Origin: Gilvimarinus xylanilyticus
GTDB lineage: Bacteria; Pseudomonadota; Gammaproteobacteria; Pseudomonadales; Cellvibrionaceae
Reading direction: 5' to 3'
NCBI RefSeq assembly: GCF_024195295.1
Contig: NZ_JAMFTH010000006.1
Location: 152,522 to 216,521, forward strand
Length of the DNA: 64,000 bases
Positions 57,422 to 64,000 of the stretch are shown one piece after another (positions within the stretch are counted from its first letter, which is position 1; every line of letters starts with the position of its first letter). The notes beneath the pieces were generated by a model, which ran no database searches, had not been told where the DNA came from, and saw nothing but the letters and a program-made list of their open reading frames with translations. The position numbers and the translations under genes were made by a program.

Positions 57422-59746
57422 TCAGCGGTTCTCCAGGCGGTTGTAGTCCAACAGCCCCGCACTGGCGGGTTGTTGCTGGGCAAAGTCGCGATGAATTTGA
57501 TCGCTGATTTCCCAGAACTGGGGGTGGTTGCGGCCTATGCCAAAACTTTCTTTGAGGCGGCGGTAGTCGGCCTCAGTTTCCAGCTTTTGCACTTGGGCAA
57601 TAAACTGCGGCAATTGTCCTTTATCTACCCGCCAGAAGGTGTTGGGGTAGGCGGGGACAATACCGGCGGTGACCACCAATTGGTCCTCTTGCGGCCGGCG
57701 TCGGTCCTGCTCGCTAAACAGCGAGGCGACATTGCTGTGGGCGCTGGTGCGCATCAGGCTAAATACGCCCTCGTCGGGCATCAGTAATACGCTGGCTTCG
57801 GGCATTAGGCTGGCGGCTACCCCCTGGGTGGACTGCAGTTGCCCCAGCGCTTTGGCTAAGGGTTCGGGCCATTGCAGTGGTGCAATGTGCGGGCTGTCTG
57901 CTTGGCTGGGTGCCACGTGTTGAGCCAGGGCCTGTAATAGTTCGGCCTTGGGAGTATCGGTTTGGTAGTCCACAACCTGGGTGGGTGGCAATTGGTCCAG
58001 GTAGCGGTTCAAGTAGCTGTTAATATCGTCTTCGGCGCCCCGGTACCAGCTTTTTATGATCGCATTTTGCTCGGTTTCGGGTAGCAGGGCGACGAAGTTC
58101 ATTTCCCCTTCAATGCGCAAAAAGTCCATATACAAACGGCTGAGCAATTGGTGCGAGACATTGCCATACACATCGAATCCCGCCACCAGCAGATAATGAA
58201 TGCGCTCGAGTAAGGGGTAGTCAATTAGCCAGGCGGTTTTGGGGTTGGGGCCAATCATGCCGCGCACGACCGAGGCGCTGTCGTTATGGCGCAAAATAGT
58301 CAGTGCGCTGTTGTCATTATGGCCGCTGCCGTCCCATATCAGCTGCATATCGATACGCCCCAAGCGATCGGCGCGTTCGCGAATATACTCGGCTTTGGCT
58401 TTCAAGTAGCCTTCTTGCAGGCTGGCGTACTCCATCCAGCGGGACACAGGGCGGAAGGTGTTGCCCGCCTCAGCGGGCAGGCGCAAATGGTCGGCATTGC
58501 GCTCAAAAAACTCGCCATCGGTTACGGGGTTCATGGTGTTAGGCGAGACAAAAAATACCCAGAAGTGATCCTCAATCACGTTCAACGCAATCTGGCCGCG
58601 ACAGACGGGGCCTTTAATGAAATTCATAATCGTGAATTCGGCCTCGTCCAACAAAAAGCGATAGCGCGAATCGATGGGCAGTTGAGCAAAGCTGGCAAAG
58701 GGGTTGGCGGCCACTTCGGCGCCGTAGCCGGGCAGCTTGGACACCATATAGTCGGCATCGTAAAACCAGCGCTGCCATTTATCCATGCGCTCGTGGTTAA
58801 GCGCGTAGGGCATAAAGGTTTTGGCCAGGCGGCTGGACGGGTCGTGCCACAGGCGGTAGTAAACCCGCTCGACCTTGGGGTCGTCAAAGGGGCGGCGAGT
58901 GGTAATACGCTTTATGGGCTGACCCGGTGGGGTGCTGGAGCGAACCAGTTTGAAGGTGACATCCGGTGCGTTTTCAAAGCGCAAACTGGCCAGAAACAGG
59001 TGCTCGTATAAGTAGCGGTTGACCAACTGGGCGCGCAGGCTAGGGCCGTTAAAAAAATCTTCCCAGCGTTCTAGGTGGGGCAATAGTTCGGCGGGTACGG
59101 CCGGTTGCGCGCCAAAGCTCGCGCCGGTGCGCACCCAGCTTAGCAGTTTATCTTGTTCTTGTTCGGGAAGCCCGGGCAAGCCATAGGGCATGCCCCACAA
59201 AGGGTAGTCTTGGGCGAAGTCTTCAAACTCTTCCACCGTGGGACAGTATTGCTCGCGATCGGTGGAAAAATCGAAGCTCTCGGGCAGTACCTCCCCCTCG
59301 GGCAGTGGGTGAGCTTGCTTCAGCTTGAGCATCCGTGCCATCACACTGCCTTCTAAATTGGCCTTGGGGGTGTTCTGGCGCTCGTTTAACACCGGGTAAA
59401 AGTCTTTCTCTCGCCACTGCCTAGTGGAATCGGCGTCGGTAAACAGGCGGGTCAGCTCGGCGCCAAACAGTCGAGTGCCGTCGTAAACTTTCTCTTTGCT
59501 GGCGCCGCGCAACAGGCCCAAGTCGGCGTCCATTTTTAACTGACAGGGGGCGTCGTAGCAGCCGTGGCATACGGTGCAGCGTGCCTCGATCAGCGGCTTT
59601 ACCTCGCTTTGATAATGGCTGGCATCCTTGCCGCTACTCATCTCGCGGGGTTCGGGTTTGCCAAAGCGGGTATCCAGTGACGAGGCGCCAATGGCGACGC
59701 ATCCGCTGAGCAGGAATAAAATCAGGGCAATACTACGGTTTTTCAT
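57422..59746 (-). CDS. cti: Fatty acid cis/trans isomerase
   Basis: Periplasmic haem enzyme of 774 residues that turns cis unsaturated phospholipid acyl chains into trans, stiffening the membrane under solvent or heat stress. The N-terminus has a lipobox-like LLSGC (Cys16), followed by the cytochrome-c haem motif Cys57-x-x-Cys60-His61 (CTVCH). The rest matches the Cti family, known in Pseudomonas and Vibrio. It lies upstream of the DnaT-like gene on the same strand but with a strong hairpin between. A His-tagged second metal site was not searched. Confidence 0.93.
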   Translation of the reverse strand: MKNRSIALILFLLSGCVAIGASSLDTRFGKPEPREMSSGKDASHYQSEVKPLIEARCTVCHGCYDAPCQLKMDADLGLLRGASKEKVYDGTRLFGAELTRLFTDADSTRQWREKDFYPVLNERQNTPKANLEGSVMARMLKLKQAHPLPEGEVLPESFDFSTDREQYCPTVEEFEDFAQDYPLWGMPYGLPGLPEQEQDKLLSWVRTGASFGAQPAVPAELLPHLERWEDFFNGPSLRAQLVNRYLYEHLFLASLRFENAPDVTFKLVRSSTPPGQPIKRITTRRPFDDPKVERVYYRLWHDPSSRLAKTFMPYALNHERMDKWQRWFYDADYMVSKLPGYGAEVAANPFASFAQLPIDSRYRFLLDEAEFTIMNFIKGPVCRGQIALNVIEDHFWVFFVSPNTMNPVTDGEFFERNADHLRLPAEAGNTFRPVSRWMEYASLQEGYLKAKAEYIRERADRLGRIDMQLIWDGSGHNDNSALTILRHNDSASVVRGMIGPNPKTAWLIDYPLLERIHYLLVAGFDVYGNVSHQLLSRLYMDFLRIEGEMNFVALLPETEQNAIIKSWYRGAEDDINSYLNRYLDQLPPTQVVDYQTDTPKAELLQALAQHVAPSQADSPHIAPLQWPEPLAKALGQLQSTQGVAASLMPEASVLLMPDEGVFSLMRTSAHSNVASLFSEQDRRRPQEDQLVVTAGIVPAYPNTFWRVDKGQLPQFIAQVQKLETEADYRRLKESFGIGRNHPQFWEISDQIHRDFAQQQPASAGLLDYNRLENR

Positions 59747-59836
59747 GCGGTGTTCTCGAGCGGGTTACCGACGTAGCTTACCACAGGCCTTTTGCTTTAA
59801 AGTAAGCGCCTTGCAGATATTTAGAGGCCTCGCGCT

Positions 59837-61435
59837 ATGGTTCAGACTACCGAAAACAAACTTGCCGATCCCAAATCTCACTTGGTGGTGCGCAACGCGA
59901 CCTTAGCCGATGTGGATGCCATTGTGGCGCTGTCTGATCGGGTGTACACCCCGGTGGATATGGAGGCCTATGCGCGCTCGGCGATTGTGGGGCAAATTAA
60001 TACCTTTCCCGCCGGACAGTTTGTGGTGTTGGTGGGCGATGTGGTGGTGGGCTACTGCGCCACCTTTCGCATTGGTGATGTCGCACTCAAGCCCCACACC
60101 TGGGTGGAGATTACCGGTAATGGTTTTGCCTCGCGCCACGATATTCGCGGCCAGTGGTTGTACGGCATGGAGGTGTGCATCGACGACGCCTATCGGGGCT
60201 ACCGTATTGGTCAGCGTTTGTACAACGAACGCAAAAAGCTGTGCCAGTCGTTGGGGTTAAAGGGCGTGGTGTTTGCCGGGCGTATGCCCAGCTTGGCGCG
60301 GCGGATTAAAAAATTTAAAACCGTTGAGAATTACGTCGACCAGGTGGTGCACAAAAAGGCCAAAGATCCGGTTCTGTCGTTCCAATTGCGCAACGGCTTT
60401 GAAATTATTGGCATACTCAAAAACTACTTGGACGAAGACAAGCAATCTATGGGTTACGCCGCCCATATGAAATGGGAAAACCCCAAGGTGGTTAAGGCCG
60501 ACGACAAGCCGCGCAAGCAAGTTGGTGTCCACGCTCCCGATGTGGTGCGTGTAGCCACCGTACAGTATATGCAGCGCCGGATTACCTCGTTTAGTGAATT
60601 TATTAAATATATCGAGTACTTTGTGGATGTGGTGGCCGACTACAAAAGCGACTTTGTGGTATTCCCCGAGCTGGTCACTTTGCAATTGCTATCCATTGAG
60701 GACCAAGAGCTGTCGCCCTATGAGTCCATCGAGGCGCTCACCAAATATACGCCGCGCTTAAAAGAAGCTTTTCGTACGATGGCGCTGCAGTACAATGTGA
60801 ACATTATTGCGGGATCGCACCCCACGCGCATGGACAATGGTCGTATTGAAAATATTGCCTACATTTTCTTGCGCGACGGTCGCATGTTCGAGCAGCCCAA
60901 AATTCACCCTACACCCAACGAAGTTTACTGGTGGGATATTGAAGGCGGCAGCAAATTGCAGGCGATTGATACCGATTGCGGCCCCATTGGTGTGCTGATT
61001 TGCTACGACTCCGAGTTCCCTGAGCTTGCTCGCCACCTGGCAGACCAGGGTATTCACTTTTTGTTTGTGCCCTTTTGCACCGACGAGCGGCAAAGTTACT
61101 TGCGGGTGCGTTACTCCTGTCAGGCACGCGCGGTGGAGAATCAATTTTATGTGATTATGTCAGGCAATGTGGGCAACCTGCCCAATGTGGCCAATATGGA
61201 CATTCAATACGCGCAAAGCTGTATTCTCACCCCCTGCGACTTTGCCTTTGCCCGCGATGGCATTGCCGCCGATACCACACCCAATGTGGAAACCGTGGCT
61301 TTTGCCGACCTGCGCCCCGAGTCGCTGATTATGGCGCGCAACAGTGGTACAGTGCAGAACTTAAAAGACCGGCGCCACGATTTATATCGAATGATATGGA
61401 AGGGCGATAGAGTCTCACCCATTAAAAACGATTGA
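59837..61435 (+). CDS. GNAT acetyltransferase-nitrilase fusion protein
   Basis: Two-domain protein of 532 residues. Residues about 15-165 are a GNAT acetyltransferase-like domain (RNATLADVDAIVALSDRVYT; DDAYRGYRIGQRLYNERKKL for acetyl-CoA binding). Residues about 230-510 are a carbon-nitrogen hydrolase with the triad Glu278 (FPEL), Lys355 (KIHPTPNE) and Cys389 (ICYDSEFPE). Fusions of this type occur in many bacteria and are annotated as bifunctional; the amide substrate and the group acetylated are not known. A stable palindromic segment follows before the chitinase gene. Confidence 0.9.
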   Translation: MVQTTENKLADPKSHLVVRNATLADVDAIVALSDRVYTPVDMEAYARSAIVGQINTFPAGQFVVLVGDVVVGYCATFRIGDVALKPHTWVEITGNGFASRHDIRGQWLYGMEVCIDDAYRGYRIGQRLYNERKKLCQSLGLKGVVFAGRMPSLARRIKKFKTVENYVDQVVHKKAKDPVLSFQLRNGFEIIGILKNYLDEDKQSMGYAAHMKWENPKVVKADDKPRKQVGVHAPDVVRVATVQYMQRRITSFSEFIKYIEYFVDVVADYKSDFVVFPELVTLQLLSIEDQELSPYESIEALTKYTPRLKEAFRTMALQYNVNIIAGSHPTRMDNGRIENIAYIFLRDGRMFEQPKIHPTPNEVYWWDIEGGSKLQAIDTDCGPIGVLICYDSEFPELARHLADQGIHFLFVPFCTDERQSYLRVRYSCQARAVENQFYVIMSGNVGNLPNVANMDIQYAQSCILTPCDFAFARDGIAADTTPNVETVAFADLRPESLIMARNSGTVQNLKDRRHDLYRMIWKGDRVSPIKND

Positions 61436-61452
61436 GCCGATAGATGATCTCA

Positions 61453-61473
61453 CCCCTTCGGGGCAAACCCCGA
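61453..61473 (+). promoter_or_regulatory. Overlapping hairpins in the chitinase leader
   Basis: CCC-TTCG-GGG (54-63 of 614xx) and TCGGGG-CAAA-CCCCGA (58-73) share bases and exclude each other. They lie 26 bases before the chosen chitinase ATG and could affect ribosome access. No T run follows, so not an obvious terminator. Confidence 0.3.
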
Positions 61474-61498
61474 GGGAACACGGTTGTGGAGACATCTG

Positions 61499-62662
61499 AT
61501 GAAACATATTTACACCCGGCTGGGTGGCGCGCTTTGCACGCTGCTACTGGCTTGTTATTGCCTGGCCCTAAATGCCGAAACACAAAACCAGGTAAGCTCT
61601 GACTCGGTCATTATTGGCTATGTGTTTAGCCCCGATAAACCGCTGGACCCGGACACTATTGCTGCTGAAAAACTTACCCATATTAACTACGCCTTTTCCA
61701 ACATTGAAGACAATAAAATCGTTAATGGCTTTGATTTTGACGATCAAAACTACCGATCATTGCAAACGCTGAAAGAGCGCAACCCCACGCTCAAAATTCT
61801 CTCGTCGGTGGGTGGTTGGACCTGGTCGGGCGAGTTTTCCGATATGGCGTTAACCCAGCAATCGCGACAGGCCTTTATCGATAGCGCGGTGGCATTTGTG
61901 CGCCGCCACCAGTTGGACGGTATTGATATCGATTGGGAATATCCGGGACTCGCAGGTGCGGGCAATACCCACAGACCTGAAGATGGTGAAAACTTTACCT
62001 TGGTGTTAAAAGGTTTGCGCGAAGCATTTGATGCACTGGAGCAAGAGCTTGAGCGCCCACTGCTGATCACCATCGCCACCGGCGGCTTTGCCGATTATCT
62101 GGCAAAAAGCGATATTCAGAACTGGCATCCGTATCTGGATTACCTGAATATTATGGCCTACGACTTTAACTTTCCGCGCAATGGCGGGGTTACCGGGCAC
62201 CACACAGCGCTCTATTCGCACCCGGATGATTCCGGCGGTCAGAGCGCCGACGCGGCGGTAAAAAACCACTTGGCACAAGGCGTTCCGCCCCAAAAACTAG
62301 TGCTGGGGCTGGCGTTTTACGGACGGGTGTGGACTGAGGTAGGCGAAGACAACGCGGGCTTTCGCCAGCCAGGTAATGCCGGTGAGGCCAGCTTTGGCGG
62401 CGCCAGTTACACCAATCTAAGTTCCAATGTCATCGGTCAGAAAGGCTTTGTTCGCCATTGGGATAACCTAGCCCAGGCCCCTTGGTTGTGGAACCCGCAA
62501 GAGCGAACCTTTGTCAGTTACGATGATCCGCAATCGGTAACGGCCAAGGTTCACTATGCGCGCGACAAAGGCTTGGCTGGGGTCATGTTCTGGCAATACA
62601 CCTCGGATTATCAGCACGAACTGCTCAACGCGATCAATGCTGCCGCAGGGCGTCAGCCGTAG
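61499..62662 (+). CDS. GH18 chitinase
   Basis: Secreted chitin-degrading enzyme of 387 residues. A signal peptide (residues 1-29, ending LNA) is followed by a single GH18 barrel. The catalytic motif DGIDIDWEYP gives Glu147 as the acid and Asp145 before it; ILSSVGGWTWSGEF is the SxGG motif, and MAYDFNFPRNG and MFWQYTSDYQHELLNAI line the cleft. There is no chitin-binding module, so it may act on soluble or cell-wall-associated chitin. ATG 61499, seven bases after GGAG, is preferred over TTG 61484. Confidence 0.92.
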   Translation: MKHIYTRLGGALCTLLLACYCLALNAETQNQVSSDSVIIGYVFSPDKPLDPDTIAAEKLTHINYAFSNIEDNKIVNGFDFDDQNYRSLQTLKERNPTLKILSSVGGWTWSGEFSDMALTQQSRQAFIDSAVAFVRRHQLDGIDIDWEYPGLAGAGNTHRPEDGENFTLVLKGLREAFDALEQELERPLLITIATGGFADYLAKSDIQNWHPYLDYLNIMAYDFNFPRNGGVTGHHTALYSHPDDSGGQSADAAVKNHLAQGVPPQKLVLGLAFYGRVWTEVGEDNAGFRQPGNAGEASFGGASYTNLSSNVIGQKGFVRHWDNLAQAPWLWNPQERTFVSYDDPQSVTAKVHYARDKGLAGVMFWQYTSDYQHELLNAINAAAGRQP

Positions 62663-62749
62663 AAAGGCTTTACGATTCTTTTGCTCATCAGATAAACACA
62701 GGCGTTACCATGCTCGCCTGTGTTGACTGAAAGTCTAGAGGTGCCCGCT

Positions 62750-63742
62750 ATGACTACCGCCTACTCCATTCTCGATCTTGCTCACGCTAAAGTGGACGCC
62801 AGTTACCGCGATGCCTATGCGCGAGTGGTTGAGGCCGCGCAAACGGCCGAGCGGCTGGGTTATAAGCGCTTTTGGTTGGCCGAACACCACAGCATGGAAG
62901 GCATTGGCAGCTCGGCCACCAGCGTGCTCATCGGACATATTGCGGGAGCGACTCAGTCTATTCGCGTGGGCGCTGGGGGCATTATGCTGCCCAATCACGC
63001 CCCCATTGTTGTCGCCGAACACTTTGGCACGCTCGAGGCCTTGTACCCTGGGCGCATCGATTTGGGGGTGGGGCGTGCGCCCGGCAGTGATGGGGCGACC
63101 ATGCGCGCGTTAAGGCGCGATATGCACAGCGGGGTGGATGACTTCCCGGAGCAACTGGCCGAGTTGCAGTATTTTTTAGGCGACAAACAGCCGGGGCAAA
63201 AAGTCTTTGCTGCGCCGGGAATGAACAGCGATATTCCCATCTGGTTGTTGGGCTCCAGCCTTTACAGCGCTCAACTGGCCGCTAAACGAGGCCTGCCTTT
63301 TGCCTTTGCTTCGCATTTTGCCCCGCGTTTATTGATGGAGGCCTTGCATGTGTACCGCTCGGGCTTTCAGCCCTCGGCCGTGTTAGATAAACCCTATGCT
63401 GCGATTGGCGTGCCCGCCTGTGCCGCCGACACAGATGCCCGCGCCCGTTATTTACACACCACCGCGCAACAGAGCGTGCTGGCTCTGCTGCGCGGCGAAC
63501 ACCTGCGCCTGCGCCCCCCAGTAGAGGATATGAATGCCCTGTGGACACCCCAAGAGCAAATACATATTAACGATTTTAATGGCATCGCCGCCGTGGGAAG
63601 CCCAGCAACTATTAAAGATCATTTAGCGGACTTAAAGGCCGAAACCGGCGCCGATGAGTTTATTTTTGCCAGCAGTTTTTACGAGCAGAGTGACCGCTTA
63701 CGGTCGCTGGAAATAGTTGCCGAGGCAATGAAGGGAATTTGA
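62750..63742 (+). CDS. LLM-class flavin-dependent oxidoreductase
   Basis: Luciferase-like monooxygenase of 330 residues, of the MsnO8-like type. The TIM barrel begins YSILDLAHAKVDASYRDAYARVVEAAQTAERLGYKRFWLAEHH, and has VGAGGIMLPNHAPIVVAEHFGTLEALYPGRIDLGVGRAPG and IWLLGSSLYSAQLAAKRGLPFAFA, which form the flavin-binding side. The substrate is unknown. ATG 62750 is chosen because AGAGG ends eight bases before it; the frame is open to 62720. Confidence 0.88.
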   Translation: MTTAYSILDLAHAKVDASYRDAYARVVEAAQTAERLGYKRFWLAEHHSMEGIGSSATSVLIGHIAGATQSIRVGAGGIMLPNHAPIVVAEHFGTLEALYPGRIDLGVGRAPGSDGATMRALRRDMHSGVDDFPEQLAELQYFLGDKQPGQKVFAAPGMNSDIPIWLLGSSLYSAQLAAKRGLPFAFASHFAPRLLMEALHVYRSGFQPSAVLDKPYAAIGVPACAADTDARARYLHTTAQQSVLALLRGEHLRLRPPVEDMNALWTPQEQIHINDFNGIAAVGSPATIKDHLADLKAETGADEFIFASSFYEQSDRLRSLEIVAEAMKGI

Positions 63743-63923
63743 TAGGGGGAATACGGGGAACAGAAAGAGAGTTTATTCTGTAGAGTGTTAGTGTAGGGCG
63801 AGCGGAACGCGGAACGCAAAAAAGAGAAAGACTTAGCGGCTTGCCCCTTTTTTACTCTGAGATTTATGCCATTGATGCGAACAATAAACTTGACAGCGGC
63901 TGTGCCAAAACCAAAATATTTCT
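63743..63923 (+). other. Intergenic segment leading to the heptamer array
   Basis: No gene is seen. GGAACGC occurs twice in tandem (63804-63817). A consensus -35 TTGACA is at 63890-63895, with an AT-rich stretch (AAAATATT) about 17-20 bases on, but no good -10. It may promote a gene to the right, with the repeats in its leader. Confidence 0.3.
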
Positions 63924-64000
63924 GTTCAGCGTTCAGCGTTCAGCGTTCAGCGTTCAGCGTTCAGCGTTCAGCGTTCAGCGTTCAGCGTTCAGCGTTCAGC
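63924..64000. repeat. Heptanucleotide tandem repeat, 11 copies of GTTCAGC
   Basis: Eleven perfect copies of GTTCAGC run to the last base of the window and probably go on. The unit length of seven is not a multiple of three, so copy-number changes would shift a reading frame if the array were translated. No open frame is seen here. Confidence 0.97.

Noticed and set aside
58286..59011. 241-codon plus-strand frame opposite cti
   Set aside because: Antisense to conserved Cti sequence; no ribosome site or recognisable domain.
63924..64000. CRISPR array
   Set aside because: The repeats are direct 7-mers with no spacers.

Overview
The window reads as a continuous piece of a gammaproteobacterial chromosome, densely packed with housekeeping genes. 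Much of the gene order is what is known from Pseudomonas aeruginosa: argA-argE with a Pit phosphate transporter and its DUF47 partner; glnE-ilvE-waaF; hslVU-DUF971; a SPOR protein-priA-rpmE; mrcA divergent from pilMNOPQ-aroK-aroB-damX-gltB-gltD-hemE. The order departs from pseudomonads in several places: a chitinase is present, no aceEF lies by glnE, no argS lies by priA, and a lipoprotein gene sits between damX and gltB. I infer a Cellvibrionales-like, possibly marine, relative of the pseudomonads; this rests on gene order and content only. I saw no rRNA, tRNA, CRISPR array, insertion sequence or prophage.

Layout. 1-3979 (minus strand): arginine biosynthesis and phosphate uptake. 4111-9835 (plus): a secretion/pilus-type ATPase, the glutamine synthetase adenylyltransferase and IlvE. 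9838-17086 (plus): a compact LPS inner-core cluster (waaF, O-antigen ligase, WaaE-like glycosyltransferase, msbA, hldE, second glycosyltransferase). 17083-23089 (minus): a membrane protein of unknown role, DUF971, hslU and hslV behind a convincing sigma-32 promoter, a SPOR protein and priA. 23302-26060: rpmE (plus) and mrcA (minus) converging on a shared terminator. 26216-34463 (plus): type IV pilus alignment and secretin genes, shikimate genes and a DamX-like SPOR protein. 34559-36595 (minus): a large Ig-like lipoprotein. 36596-37131: a 536-base gap with a perfect 13-bp inverted repeat and a structured leader ending in an intrinsic terminator ahead of gltB. 37132-45645 (plus): gltBD, hemE and a DUF3391/HD-GYP protein with a damaged HD site. 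45680-54761: psd, a metallo-beta-lactamase-fold hydrolase, a YgjP-like metalloprotein, small unknowns, parC, a PilZ protein, a DUF4124 protein and a polysaccharide deacetylase. 54804-59746 (minus): a Bax-like glucosaminidase, a lambda-P-like replication protein overlapping a DnaT-like protein with three tandem DNA-binding repeats, and the cis/trans fatty acid isomerase. 59837-63742 (plus): a GNAT-nitrilase fusion, a GH18 chitinase and a luciferase-like monooxygenase. The right edge is a heptanucleotide repeat array (11 copies of GTTCAGC) that runs out of the window.

How it fits together. Several blocks concern the envelope: LPS core assembly and flipping, peptidoglycan synthesis (PBP1A) beside pilus assembly, SPOR proteins, phospholipid synthesis (Psd) and membrane rigidity (Cti). 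Nitrogen assimilation appears at two levels (GlnE control of glutamine synthetase; GltBD). Cyclic-di-GMP is touched by a PilZ protein with intact motifs and by a degenerate HD-GYP protein. The most unusual unit is the DnaT-like/lambda-P-like pair, which looks like a phage-type helicase-loading module kept on a chromosome without other phage genes.
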